From an uncultured Prevotella sp. (GTDB lineage: Bacteria > Bacteroidota > Bacteroidia > Bacteroidales > Bacteroidaceae): 64,000 bases of DNA. The notes under the pieces are model-generated. The model saw only the letters and a program-made list of their open reading frames with translations, was not told the DNA's origin and did no database searches. Shown here in pieces: positions 34,138-43,013 of this stretch. The DNA lies in contig CALUFM010000006.1 of the NCBI GenBank assembly GCA_944319935.1, forward strand, positions 62,001-126,000, read 5' to 3'. The translations under genes and the position numbers were made by a program. Each line of letters begins with the position of its first letter. The first letter of the stretch is position 1.

Positions 34138-34965
34138 TCACAGCTTGTAAACGATGTCTTGCACGTATTTCGCCCATTCCATCGGTGTTTTCGACTTGTC
34201 GAACGTCTGCCACGGGATGGGCTTGCCTATGGCCACGCGGAAAGTCTTGTGGCGGTTCTTGTACATCTCGTCGGCAAGATACAGCATGGCGATGTTGAAC
34301 TTGATGCCCAACCGCTTGCACAGGTTGGCGAGATTGTAGAAGAAGTCGGAGTTGCGCCCGCCGAAATGTATGGGCACCACGTCACGGTGAGTCTCTACGC
34401 TCTTCGTGATGAATGTCTTTTTCCAAGGCAGGTCGTGTATCTGCCCGTCAATCCTGCGCGAGCAGATGCCGGCCGGGAACATCACGATATGGTTGTCGCC
34501 GCGGAACACGGCCTCGACCATCGCCGGAAAACTGCGGCTCTGCTGACCCGTCTTGTTGATGGGGACGCACAGCGGGGCGAGGCCCGGCAGGTTCATCAGG
34601 AGGTCGTTGACCAGGTACTTGAAGTGCCCGTCATAGTGCCGGCCGACTATCGCGCCGATGGCAACGCCGTCCTGTCCGCCGAGGGGATGGTTGCTGACGA
34701 AGGTGTACAGGCGGCCGTCGTCTTTGGGCGGAAGGTTCTCCTTGCCGACAATGTCGAGCGTCGTGTCAAGATAGCGGAGGCAAGACTCAAGCCATTCCAC
34801 GCCAACCTTGTCGCGGTTTTGCCAAAGGAAGTCGTTCACCTCGTCCTGATGGACTATGCGCTCAAGCCACTTGACGAGCGGGGCGGGCACAAACTTGGCC
34901 TTGCTGCCCATCTTTCCTTTAAGAATTTCCTTGATGTCAATCGTCTTTTCCGTTATCTTATCCAT
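34138..34965 (-). CDS. glsA: GlsA-like O-acyltransferase (PlsC family)
   Basis: 275 residues from the ATG at 34965. PlsC/LPLAT core: SNHPLGGQDG (His and Asp of the catalytic motif, with one more residue between than HX4D), NKTGQQSRSF, MFPAGICSRR and VPIHFGGRNSDFFY. This GGxDG variant is the form in the Bacteroidota acyltransferases that add the second, ester-linked acyl chain to N-acyl glycine (BT_3458, GlsA, from memory). Final products are glycine lipids of the outer membrane, which are also TLR2-active. An in-frame ATG at 35019 lies upstream of the -7 box and would not be transcribed, so I prefer 34965. Confidence 0.82.
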   Translation of the reverse strand: MDKITEKTIDIKEILKGKMGSKAKFVPAPLVKWLERIVHQDEVNDFLWQNRDKVGVEWLESCLRYLDTTLDIVGKENLPPKDDGRLYTFVSNHPLGGQDGVAIGAIVGRHYDGHFKYLVNDLLMNLPGLAPLCVPINKTGQQSRSFPAMVEAVFRGDNHIVMFPAGICSRRIDGQIHDLPWKKTFITKSVETHRDVVPIHFGGRNSDFFYNLANLCKRLGIKFNIAMLYLADEMYKNRHKTFRVAIGKPIPWQTFDKSKTPMEWAKYVQDIVYKL

Positions 34966-34986
34966 GATTTCCCTACTAACACCATG

Positions 34987-34994
34987 CAAAAATA
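34987..34994 (-). promoter_or_regulatory. -7 box for the glsA-glsB operon
   Basis: Minus strand TATTTTTG, 22 bp before the ATG at 34965. It decides the start, because the ATG at 35019 lies upstream of it. Confidence 0.65.
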
Positions 34995-35019
34995 ATCCAA
35001 CTTTTTCAAAAACAGACAT

Positions 35020-35715
35020 CTTTTATTAAAAAATATCTGAAAAAACATTGTTTTGAAACAAAAAAGCAACAACTATCCTACTGACCGTCTGCAACTTACG
35101 CGCAATCGGCAAACATACGGCTGCTGCGGCGTCGCCAAGAATGCATATTTATGCGTCAAGAATGGATAAACATGCACTGTAAAAAGTAAAAAAGCGTTAC
35201 AAAACAATTTGACAAAATAGAAACGGCGAAGGACTAAAGCACCGATGAAACCGCCAAAAATCACCGTTTGATGCGCAAGAAACGGCTTCCCCGCACGCCG
35301 TTTGCGGCCTTTCGCCACGCGATACGTGGCCTTTCACAACGCGACAAGCACCGTTTCAACCGCCAATCAAGCACGTTTCAGCCGTCCGTTTGCGCCATTT
35401 TCGATGCCGGGAGGCAACTTCACAATACTTCACAAACCGTAAACCGCACGATGACAGGCAGTTAGGCACAACGCCGTTTTTCACCGTTTTCACGGCGAGA
35501 ACCCGCCTCGCCGCCGGCGACGGCCTTCTCACGCATCAAAACGAGGCGGCACACGCCACGCCGACAAAGCAAAAAGCGCATAAATATTCATTTTGACGAG
35601 AAGCGTTGGAGCCGCCCGCCAGAAAGCAAACAAGCCCCGGTCGAGCCTGACGGAGGGCTTCAACGGAACGCCGTATTTCCACCCGTTTTCTCCTTATTAA
35701 ATAAAAATTATCACT
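35020..35715. other. 696-bp gap before mraZ without a recognised gene
   Basis: No open frame here resembles a protein. The left 250 bp is AT-rich and featureless to me. 35285-35400 holds degenerate R1 words (GCCTTTCGCCACGCG, GTGGCCTTTCACAACGCG). The right end is AT-rich and leads into the mraZ control region. Confidence 0.5.
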
Positions 35716-35718
35716 TTT

Positions 35719-35748
35719 GTGGAGGAAAGTGGTGCGTTGTGGGGAAAA
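35719..35748 (+). promoter_or_regulatory. MraZ-type operator: three GTGG direct repeats, 10-bp period
   Basis: GTGGAGGAAA, GTGGTGCGTT and GTGGGGAAAA follow each other without a gap. MraZ binds three TGGGN boxes separated by 5 nt upstream of its own gene in E. coli and other bacteria; this array has the same period and similar boxes. It covers the place where the -33 box would lie, so it fits autorepression. Confidence 0.8.
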
Positions 35749-35753
35749 ATACT

Positions 35754-35761
35754 TATCTTTG
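35754..35761 (+). promoter_or_regulatory. -7 box of the mraZ operon
   Basis: TATCTTTG, full consensus, 6 bp after the GTGG array and 28 bp before the mraZ ATG. No TTTG at -33; the operator occupies that site. Confidence 0.8.
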
Positions 35762-35788
35762 CCACCAGATAACCAAACGTGCCAACCA

Positions 35789-36283
35789 ATGCGTTTCTTA
35801 GGCAACATAGAAGCTAAAATCGACTCGAAAGGCAGGGTGTTCCTGCCTGCCACGTTCCGCAAGGAGCTCCAGGCGGGCGGCGAAGACTTTTTGGTTGTGC
35901 GCAAGGACATCTTCCAGCCGTGCTTGGTGCTTTACCCGGCAAGCGTGTGGAACAGGCAGACGGACACTCTCCGCTCGCGCCTCAGCCGCTGGGACGCCAC
36001 GCACCAGGCCGTTTTCCGCCAGTTTGTAGCCGACGCCGAGGCCGTCACGCTTGACGCCAACGGGCGTTTCCTCATTATGAAACGCCACCTCAAGGCGGCG
36101 GGAATCAACCAGTCGGTAAGGTTCATCGGCATGGACGACACCATCGAGATATGGAACGGCGAACAGGCCGACACGCCGTTCATGGAGCAAGAAGAGTTCG
36201 GGAAAACACTGGAAGCGATAATGAAAACCGCCGCAAGCGGCGCGCAGCCGCCAGCCAATGACGACGGCGCAGCCAACCGATAA
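35789..36283 (+). CDS. mraZ: Transcriptional regulator MraZ
   Basis: 164 residues beginning MRFLGNIEAKIDSKGRVFLP. There are two SpoVT/AbrB-like repeats, each with a conserved turn: DSKGR (12-16) and DANGR (about 90-94, in LDANGRFLIMKRHLKAAGI). MraZ is a ring-forming DNA-binding protein that represses the dcw operon from its own promoter. The C-terminal 25 residues (ASGAQPPANDDGAANR) are polar and extra. The upstream reading to 35717 runs through the operator and is rejected. It is the first gene of the plus-strand half of the dcw cluster, 8 bp before rsmH. Confidence 0.94.
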   Translation: MRFLGNIEAKIDSKGRVFLPATFRKELQAGGEDFLVVRKDIFQPCLVLYPASVWNRQTDTLRSRLSRWDATHQAVFRQFVADAEAVTLDANGRFLIMKRHLKAAGINQSVRFIGMDDTIEIWNGEQADTPFMEQEEFGKTLEAIMKTAASGAQPPANDDGAANR

Positions 36284-36290
36284 TACGACA

Positions 36291-37217
36291 ATGGCAACCA
36301 CAGCGAATACATATCACGTGCCCGTGCTGCTGAAAGAAAGCGTTGACGGGCTTGGCATACGCCCGTCGGGCGTGTACGTCGATGTGACGTTCGGCGGAGG
36401 CGGACACAGCCGCGAAATCCTGTCGCGGTTAGGTGACGGAGGCCGCCTGTTCGGCTTCGACCAGGACGCCGACGCCGAGGCGAACGTCCCCGGAGACGCA
36501 AGGTTCACGTTCGTTAGGAGCAACTTCAGGTACTTGAAGAACTGGATGCGCTATCACGGCGTTGACGGCATCGACGGCCTGATAGCCGACCTCGGCGTGT
36601 CAAGCCACCACTTCGACGACGAGACGCGCGGCTTCTCGTTCCGCTTCGACGCCCCGCTCGACATGCGCATGAACAAGCGCGACGGCATGACAGCCGCCGA
36701 CGTACTCAACAAGTATGACGAGGCGCGGCTGGCCGATGTGTTCTACCTGTACGGCGAGCTTAAAAACTCGCGCCGCATAGCCTCGGCCATCGCCAAGGCC
36801 AGGGCGAGCAAGCCTCTCGCCACCACGCAAGACCTGATTGACGCGACTGCCCAACTGCTGAAACGCGAGCGTGAGAAGAAGGACATGGCAAAGGTTTTCC
36901 AGGCCCTGAGGATTGAGGTGAACCACGAGATGGACGCGCTGAAGGAGATGCTCGCCGCCGCTACGGAGCTGCTGAAGCCGGGCGGGCGGCTGTCTGTGAT
37001 AACATACCACAGCCTTGAAGACCGCATGGTGAAGAACGTCATACGCACGGGCAACGCCGAAGGCACGGTGAAGCAAGACTTCTACGGGCGCGTGTCAACG
37101 CCTTACACGGCGGTAAACAACAAGGTGATAACACCGAGCGAAGCCGAACAAGAAGACAACCCGAGAAGCCGCAGCGCGAAACTGAGGATAGCGGAAAGGA
37201 AGGAAGAGGACGAATGA
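36291..37217 (+). CDS. rsmH: 16S rRNA (cytosine1402-N4)-methyltransferase
   Basis: A 308-residue SAM-dependent methyltransferase modifying C1402 in the ribosomal P site. SAM motif DVTFGGGGHSREIL near 28-41. Later motifs: ADLGVSSHHFDDETRGFSFR, DAPLDMRMN and ISYHS-type VITYHSLEDRMVK. The C-terminus ends in the usual RSAKLRIAERK. The ATG at 36291 follows the mraZ stop by 7 bp; an earlier ATG inside mraZ (36258) is unlikely. Its last codons overlap ftsL by 4 bp (ATGA). Confidence 0.95.
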   Translation: MATTANTYHVPVLLKESVDGLGIRPSGVYVDVTFGGGGHSREILSRLGDGGRLFGFDQDADAEANVPGDARFTFVRSNFRYLKNWMRYHGVDGIDGLIADLGVSSHHFDDETRGFSFRFDAPLDMRMNKRDGMTAADVLNKYDEARLADVFYLYGELKNSRRIASAIAKARASKPLATTQDLIDATAQLLKREREKKDMAKVFQALRIEVNHEMDALKEMLAAATELLKPGGRLSVITYHSLEDRMVKNVIRTGNAEGTVKQDFYGRVSTPYTAVNNKVITPSEAEQEDNPRSRSAKLRIAERKEEDE

Positions 37218-37672
37218 AAGAAAACGACAAGATAAAAGAAGCCCCTGAAAAGGAAGAGGAGAAGCAGGACGGGACAGAACAGAAAGCGTCGCCGCTGAGC
37301 GAAGTGCTGATGGGGCGCGCCACCGAAGAGGACGCGCCGCTGACGTCGGGATACACCCTGCACAAGATTTTGGGTGGCGACTTCCTCACGGCCGCCGCCA
37401 TAAGGAAGCAGTTGGGCGTGATAATACTCGTCGCCTTCCTGACGATGATTTACATCTCGAACAGGTACAGTTGCCAGCAAGACCTGCTTGAGATTGACAA
37501 ACTGAAAAAAGAACTGAAGGACGCGAAGTACAAGGCCCTTGCAAGCTCGAGCGAACTGACCGAGAAATGCCGCGAAAGCAACGTGCTTGAAATGCTGAAG
37601 AACAACAAGGACAGCGTGCTGAAAATTCCCACACAACCACCCTACATTATAAACATACCGGAAAATGAGTAG
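37214..37672 (+). CDS. ftsL: FtsL-like cell division protein
   Basis: 152 residues. A long acidic/Lys-rich cytoplasmic start (1-65), one membrane helix (LGVIILVAFLTMIYIS, about 67-82), then a short periplasmic coiled coil (DKLKKELKDAKYKAL). Position between rsmH and the PBP and this topology match the Bacteroidota FtsL-like family. FtsL links FtsQ with FtsW and FtsI at the septum. It overlaps rsmH by 4 bp and ftsI by 8 bp, so the three are translationally coupled. Sequence alone would be too divergent to name it; the context makes the call. Confidence 0.85.
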   Translation: MKENDKIKEAPEKEEEKQDGTEQKASPLSEVLMGRATEEDAPLTSGYTLHKILGGDFLTAAAIRKQLGVIILVAFLTMIYISNRYSCQQDLLEIDKLKKELKDAKYKALASSSELTEKCRESNVLEMLKNNKDSVLKIPTQPPYIINIPENE

Positions 37673-39827
37673 CATGTTTGACAGGAAAAAGGTAATAAGA
37701 CGCTACAAGGTCGTGGCTTACGCCATGCTTGCGGTGGGCTTGCTTATTCTCGTAAAGATTGTGTACATATCCACCGTGAAGCGCAGTTACTGGATGGCCG
37801 TTGCCTCGACGCTGAAGCGCGACAGCGACACCATCCTGCCGATACGCGGCAACATCCTGAGCTGCGACGGGCGGCTGATGGCAAGTTCGCTGCCGCAATA
37901 CGAGCTGTACATGGACTTCAAGGCGGGAGGCGACGAGAACGAGAAGCGCGACTCGCTCTGGGAAGCCAGCGTTGACAGCATCTGCATCGGGCTGCATGAA
38001 ATCTTTCCGGAAAAAACGGCAAAAGAATTCAAGGAGCATCTTGAGGAAGGACGCAAGAAAGGCAGCCGCCACTGGCCCGTGTGGAAAGGCCGTGTGAGCT
38101 ACAACGTGATGTCGGAAGTCAAGAAGCTGCCCATGTTCCGCCTGTCGGCCAACGCCGGAGGCTTCCACTTTGAGCGGTTCAACGCCCGCCAACGCCCGTT
38201 CGGTTCGCTGGCAAAGCGCACCATAGGCGACCTTTTCGGAGCCAAGGACTCCGCCCGCTACGGCCTCGAACTGTCATACGACTCGATACTGCGAGGCAAA
38301 ATCGGCAAGAAGAAACGCCAGAAAGTAAGGAACAAGTTCCTCGACCTCGACGTGCAAGCACCCGTGAACGGCGCGGACATAGTCACCACCATTGACGTCA
38401 ACATGCAAGACCTGGCCGAGCGTTCGCTCATCGACGAGCTGAAGCAAGTCAACGGAAACGTGGGCGTAGCGATAGTGATGGAGGTGAAGACGGGCGACAT
38501 CAAGGCCATCGTAAACATGGCGAAATGCGCCGACGGCGAATATTACGAAATCAAGAACAGTGCCGTTTCCGACCTGCTTGAGCCGGGTTCGGTGTTCAAG
38601 ACGGCGTCGCTCATGGTCGCGCTGGACGACGGCGTGGTTGACACGACGTACAAAGTAGACACCGGCAGCGGCATCTGGGACATGTACGGGGCGAAGATGC
38701 GCGACCACAACTGGCACCGCGGAGGCTACCAGGTGCTTACTCTTCCGCAGACATTGGAGTACAGCTCGAACATCGGAGTAAGCCGCATAATAGACAAATA
38801 TTACGGAAAGAACCCCGAGAAGTTCGTCCAAGGCCTCGACCGCATCGGCATACGCGAGGATTTGAAGCTGCCCATCGTCGGTTACGCGCCGCCCCGCATC
38901 CGCATGCCCAAGAAAAACAAGCGCGGCCAATACACCAACTGGAGCAAGACGGCACTGCCCTGGATGAGCATAGGATACGAGACCCAGGTGCCCCCCATCT
39001 CGACCCTGACATTTTACAACGCCATCGCCAACAACGGCACGATGGTGCGCCCGAGGTTCGTCAAGGCCGTGATGAAAGACGGGAAGGTGATAAAAGAATA
39101 CCCCGTAGAGGTCATAAAGCAGCGCATCTGCAAGGAAAAGACTCTTGGCGAGATACGCACCATACTTGAACATGTAGTGAGCCAAGGCCTCGGAAAGAAA
39201 GCCGGCTCTGAATCGTTCAAGGTAGCCGGCAAGACAGGAACGGCCCAAATATCCAAGGGAGCGGGCGGATACAAGAGCGGCACGATGAACTATCTGCTCA
39301 GCTTCGTCGGCTTCTTCCCCGCCGACGCGCCGCGTTACAGTTGCATAGTGTGCATACAGAAACCGGGACAGCCGGCTTCGAGCGGCTTCAGCGCGCTGGT
39401 TTTCCACAACATTGCGGAAGGAATCATGGCGCAAAGCATCAAGCTTGACGTGTCAGACGCCCGCGACTCGCTCTCAGTACTCGTGCCCGACGTCAAGAGC
39501 GGAGACCTCAACGCGGCCAGCTACGTACTCAACTGGCTCGGCATAAAGACCAACAAGGACTGGAACGGGGACTATACCAAGGGCAACCCGCTGTGGGGCG
39601 TGGCTACGACAAGCACTTCGGGCGTGTCGCTGAAGCAAGGAAAGAAATGCGCGAGCAACATCGTGCCCGACGTGAAAGGCATGGGGGCGCGCGACGCCGT
39701 GTACGCCCTTGAGAGCCGCGGGGTGAAGGTCAGGCTGACGGGACGCGGCAAGGTGGCCCACCAAAGCCTCGCTCCCGGCAACAGGATAAGGAAAGGAGAG
39801 ACGTGCATACTCAAGTTGGAAATATAA
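37665..39827 (+). CDS. ftsI: Penicillin-binding protein, septal transpeptidase with PASTA domain
   Basis: 720 residues. Short cytoplasmic tail, one membrane helix (about 17-36), a dimerisation domain (45-240), then the transpeptidase. Active-site motifs: EPGSVFKTAS (SxxK, Ser about 308), YSSNIGVS (SxN, about 365) and AGKTGTAQ (KTG, about 522). A C-terminal PASTA module (about 610-720) ends with GNRIRKGETCILKLEI. The protein crosslinks septal peptidoglycan together with FtsW. It overlaps ftsL and is followed 12 bp later by murE. Confidence 0.95.
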   Translation: MSSMFDRKKVIRRYKVVAYAMLAVGLLILVKIVYISTVKRSYWMAVASTLKRDSDTILPIRGNILSCDGRLMASSLPQYELYMDFKAGGDENEKRDSLWEASVDSICIGLHEIFPEKTAKEFKEHLEEGRKKGSRHWPVWKGRVSYNVMSEVKKLPMFRLSANAGGFHFERFNARQRPFGSLAKRTIGDLFGAKDSARYGLELSYDSILRGKIGKKKRQKVRNKFLDLDVQAPVNGADIVTTIDVNMQDLAERSLIDELKQVNGNVGVAIVMEVKTGDIKAIVNMAKCADGEYYEIKNSAVSDLLEPGSVFKTASLMVALDDGVVDTTYKVDTGSGIWDMYGAKMRDHNWHRGGYQVLTLPQTLEYSSNIGVSRIIDKYYGKNPEKFVQGLDRIGIREDLKLPIVGYAPPRIRMPKKNKRGQYTNWSKTALPWMSIGYETQVPPISTLTFYNAIANNGTMVRPRFVKAVMKDGKVIKEYPVEVIKQRICKEKTLGEIRTILEHVVSQGLGKKAGSESFKVAGKTGTAQISKGAGGYKSGTMNYLLSFVGFFPADAPRYSCIVCIQKPGQPASSGFSALVFHNIAEGIMAQSIKLDVSDARDSLSVLVPDVKSGDLNAASYVLNWLGIKTNKDWNGDYTKGNPLWGVATTSTSGVSLKQGKKCASNIVPDVKGMGARDAVYALESRGVKVRLTGRGKVAHQSLAPGNRIRKGETCILKLEI

Positions 39828-39839
39828 AAAAAGAACCCG

Positions 39840-41294
39840 ATGACACTAAAAGAACTCATAAAGAACATACGTCCGGAAAGCATAACGGGCGACACCGGAA
39901 TTGAAATCAAGGGCGTGAACATCGATTCGCGCCGCATAGTCGACGGCCACCTGTTCGTGGCTATGAAAGGAACGCAGGTTGACGGACACGCATTCATCGC
40001 AAAGGCCATCAGCCAAGGGGCTGCCGCCATACTGTGCGAGGACATGCCGGAGGAGACGAGCGACAGCGTGACCTACGTGCAGGTGAAATCAACCGAAGAC
40101 GCGGTTGGCGAAGTGGCGACGCAATTCTACGGCGACCCCTCGCGCAAACTGAAGCTCGTAGGCGTGACGGGCACCAACGGAAAGACCACCATAGCCACCT
40201 TGTTATATAACATGTTCCGCAAGCTCGGGTACAAGTGCGGACTGCTGTCAACCGTCTGCAACTACATAGAGGACGAGCGCATTCCCACCACGCACACCAC
40301 GCCCGACCCCATCGAGCTAAACCAACTGCTCAGCCGCATGGTGGAAGCGGGATGCCAGTACGCCTTCATGGAGTGCAGCTCGCACGCCATAGCGCAGAAG
40401 AGGATTGGCGGACTGAAGTTCGCGGGGGGCATATTCACCAACCTGACGCGCGACCACCTTGACTACCACAAGACGTTCGAGAACTACCGCAACGCCAAGA
40501 AGGCCTTCTTCGACGGCCTGCCCAAAGGCTCTTTCGCCATAACCAACGCCGACGACAAGAACGGCATGGTGATGGTGCAGAACACCAAGGCCACGGTCAA
40601 GACCTACTCAACGCAGCGCATGGCCGACTTCCGCGCCAAAATCTTAGAGTGCCACTTCGGCGGCATGTACCTTGAGATTGACGGCCGCGAGGTGGGCGTG
40701 CAGTTCATCGGCAAGTTCAACGTGAGCAACCTGCTGGCCGTCTACGGCGCGGCGTTGATGCTCGGCGAGAAAGCCGAGGACGTGCTTGTGGCCATGAGTA
40801 CGCTGCACAGCGTCAGCGGAAGGCTCGACCCCGTGCATTCGCCCGAGGGCTACACGGCCATCGTTGACTACGCCCACACACCCGACGCATTGGAGAACGT
40901 GCTGAAAGCCATCCACGAAGTGCTGAACGGCAAGGGGCAGGTCATCACCGTGTGCGGCGCGGGCGGCAACCGCGACAAGGGCAAACGCCCCCTGATGGCG
41001 CAAGAGGCGGTGAAGCAGAGCGACAAGGTCATCATAACGAGCGACAACCCGCGCTTCGAAGACCCGCAAGCCATCATCAACGACATGCTGGCCGGCCTTG
41101 ACGCGAAACAGATGAAAAAGGTAATCAGCATAGCCGACCGCCGCGAGGCCATACGCACCGCATGCATGATGGCCAAGAAAGGCGACGTCATCCTCGTGGC
41201 CGGCAAGGGGCACGAGAACTACCAGGAAATATGCGGCGTGAAGCACCACTTTGACGACAAGGAGGTGCTGAAAGAGATATTTGCGGAGGGGTAA
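39840..41294 (+). CDS. murE: UDP-MurNAc-tripeptide synthetase (meso-DAP-adding)
   Basis: A 484-residue Mur ligase that adds the third amino acid to UDP-MurNAc-L-Ala-D-Glu. ATP loop [10 protein letters not shown] (about 107-116), a Lys-carbamate region near [11 protein letters not shown], and the specificity motif DNPRFEDP (about 402), which marks meso-diaminopimelate rather than lysine. This predicts DAP-type peptidoglycan. A 324-bp gap full of R8, R1 and R2 repeats separates murE from mraY, which is unusual inside a dcw operon. Confidence 0.96.
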   Translation: MTLKELIKNIRPESITGDTGIEIKGVNIDSRRIVDGHLFVAMKGTQVDGHAFIAKAISQGAAAILCEDMPEETSDSVTYVQVKSTEDAVGEVATQFYGDPSRKLKLVGVTGTNGKTTIATLLYNMFRKLGYKCGLLSTVCNYIEDERIPTTHTTPDPIELNQLLSRMVEAGCQYAFMECSSHAIAQKRIGGLKFAGGIFTNLTRDHLDYHKTFENYRNAKKAFFDGLPKGSFAITNADDKNGMVMVQNTKATVKTYSTQRMADFRAKILECHFGGMYLEIDGREVGVQFIGKFNVSNLLAVYGAALMLGEKAEDVLVAMSTLHSVSGRLDPVHSPEGYTAIVDYAHTPDALENVLKAIHEVLNGKGQVITVCGAGGNRDKGKRPLMAQEAVKQSDKVIITSDNPRFEDPQAIINDMLAGLDAKQMKKVISIADRREAIRTACMMAKKGDVILVAGKGHENYQEICGVKHHFDDKEVLKEIFAEG

Positions 41295-41310
41295 TGAGGC
41301 AACGCCCGTC

Positions 41311-41349
41311 GGCCTATCAGGCCTATTAGGCTCATCAGGCCTATTAGCC
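41311..41349. repeat. R8 element: GGCCTATTAGG palindromic words
   Basis: GGCCTATCAGGCCTATTAGG, then CTCATCAGGCCTATTAGCC. The short words AGGCCTAT and ATTAGG overlap in both orientations. It begins 17 bp after the murE stop. Only one copy is seen here. Confidence 0.7.
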
Positions 41350-41387
41350 TAAAGGAAAGCCGCCAACTGCCTGACAACCAGCAGCAT

Positions 41388-41470
41388 CGCAAAAGGCCGC
41401 GAATGGCGGCGCGAAAGGCCGCCTTTCAGCCCCCAAAATGCCGCCTCCGACAAGGCAAAAGGCCGCAAGT
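41388..41470. repeat. R1 cluster after murE
   Basis: CGCAAAAGGCCGCGAATGG, CGAAAGGCCGCCTTTCAG and GGCAAAAGGCCGCAAG: three R1 half-units without one long stem. Possible weak terminator between murE and mraY. Confidence 0.65.
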
Positions 41471-41526
41471 TGGAAAATTAGAAATCAACAAGTAAAAATC
41501 AAACAACGCCCGAGCGGCAAGGCATT

Positions 41527-41617
41527 CGTCCTTTAACTCCTTAGCGAGCGCAACGAGCGAAGTTTCCTTGAGCGAAGCGAGCAATCACTTCCATAACTCC
41601 TTTAACTTCTGAAAAGA
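41527..41617 (+). repeat. R2 element, imperfect, forming the mraY leader
   Basis: CCTTTAACTCCTTAGCGAGC, GCAACGAGCGAAG, a second AGCGAAGCGAGC unit, then ATAACTCCTTTAACTTCTG with AAAAGAC directly before the mraY ATG. Confidence 0.8.
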
Positions 41618-41618
41618 C

Positions 41619-42890
41619 ATGTTATACTACCTATTCCGTTTCTTAGAACAGTTCGGCATACCTGGCGCGCACGTGTGGGGATACATCTCGTTCAGGTCTC
41701 TGCTGGCACTCATCCTGGCGTTGATAATATCGGCGTGGTTCGGCGAAAGGTTCATAAAATACCTCAAGAGCAAGCAAATCACCGAGACACAGCGCGACGC
41801 CAAAATCGACCCTTTCGGCGTGAAGAAAATCGGCGTGCCGTCGATGGGCGGCGTAATCATCATCGTGGCCATCCTCGTGCCCGTGCTGCTGCTGGGGCGA
41901 ATGCGCAACATCTACCTCATACTGATGATTGTAACCACAGTGTGGCTTGGCTTCCTCGGCGGCCTTGACGACTACATCAAAATCTTCAGGCACAACAAGG
42001 AAGGCCTGCCCGGGCGGTTCAAGATAGTGGGGCAAGTGGGCATCGGCCTCATAGTAGGCCTCGTCCTGTGGTACAGCCCCGACGCTAAAATCAACGAGAA
42101 CCTCGCCATAGAGAAGCAGGACGGGAAGGAAATCGTGGTGAAACACAGGCCTGAGGCGCGCAAGTCGCTCAAGACCACCATCCCCTTCGTCAAGGGGCAC
42201 AACCTCGACTACGCCAACCTTATGAGCTTCTGCGGCAAGTACAAGACCGTGGCCGGCTGGGTGCTGTTCGTCATAATGACGATATTCGTGGTGACGGCGG
42301 TGTCTAACGGCGCGAACCTCAACGACGGCATGGACGGCATGTGCGCGGGCAATTCGGCCATAATAGGCGTCGTCTTGGGCATCTTCGCTTATGTCAGCAG
42401 CCACATAGAGTTCGCGGCCTACCTCAACATAATGTACATACCGGGCTCGCAGGAGCTTGTGGTGTTCATGTGCGCGTTCATCGGCGCACTCATCGGCTTC
42501 CTCTGGTACAACGCCTACCCAGCGCAAGTATTCATGGGCGACACCGGCTCGCTGACCATCGGCGGAATAATAGCCGTATGCGCCATAATCATCCACAAGG
42601 AGCTGATGTTGCCCATCCTGTGCGGCATATTCTTCGTCGAGAGCCTCAGCGTAATCATCCAAGTGTGGTACGCCAAGATGGGTTCGCGCCGCGGGGTGAA
42701 GCAGCGCGTATTCAAGCGCGCACCGCTGCACGACACGTTCCGCACCCAGCAAGAGCAGCTCGACCCTGAAATCAAGTACCTGTTCAAGAAACCCAAGGGC
42801 GCGGTTCACGAGTCGAAAATCACCATCCGCTTCTGGATAGTGACCATTATCCTCGCCGCCCTGACGATAATAACATTGAAGATAAGATGA
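41619..42890 (+). CDS. mraY: Phospho-MurNAc-pentapeptide transferase
   Basis: 423 residues with ten or so membrane helices. It transfers phospho-MurNAc-pentapeptide to undecaprenyl phosphate (lipid I). Catalytic motifs: LGGLDDYIK (about 110-118), NLNDGMDG (about 233-240) and APLHDTFR near 368, the Bacteroidota form of the HHH loop. A long periplasmic insert (about 145-190) is usual for the phylum. The ATG sits 2 bp after the R2 tail AAAAGAC, so translation begins from a repeat-derived leader. Membrane enzyme of the dcw operon; R5 repeats follow. Confidence 0.96.
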   Translation: MLYYLFRFLEQFGIPGAHVWGYISFRSLLALILALIISAWFGERFIKYLKSKQITETQRDAKIDPFGVKKIGVPSMGGVIIIVAILVPVLLLGRMRNIYLILMIVTTVWLGFLGGLDDYIKIFRHNKEGLPGRFKIVGQVGIGLIVGLVLWYSPDAKINENLAIEKQDGKEIVVKHRPEARKSLKTTIPFVKGHNLDYANLMSFCGKYKTVAGWVLFVIMTIFVVTAVSNGANLNDGMDGMCAGNSAIIGVVLGIFAYVSSHIEFAAYLNIMYIPGSQELVVFMCAFIGALIGFLWYNAYPAQVFMGDTGSLTIGGIIAVCAIIIHKELMLPILCGIFFVESLSVIIQVWYAKMGSRRGVKQRVFKRAPLHDTFRTQQEQLDPEIKYLFKKPKGAVHESKITIRFWIVTIILAALTIITLKIR

Positions 42891-42894
42891 CTTT

Positions 42895-42998
42895 AAGCAG
42901 ACAAGTGACGAGCAGACAAGCAGACAAGGGGATTACCCAAGAGTGCTTGAAAGCAGCAAGGCTAATGGCTCGTCTGCTCGTCACTCGTCTGCTTGTCA
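42895..42998. repeat. R5 element between mraY and murD
   Basis: Left: AGCAGACAAGTGACGAGCAG then ACAAGCAGACAAGG. Right (42969-42998): CGTCTGCTCGTCACTCGTCT then GCTTGTC. The arms are reverse complements with about two mismatches. It begins 5 bp after the mraY stop and ends 15 bp before murD. The second copy is at 55.9 kb. Confidence 0.85.
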
Positions 42999-43013
42999 AC
43001 TAAAAATAAAGAC

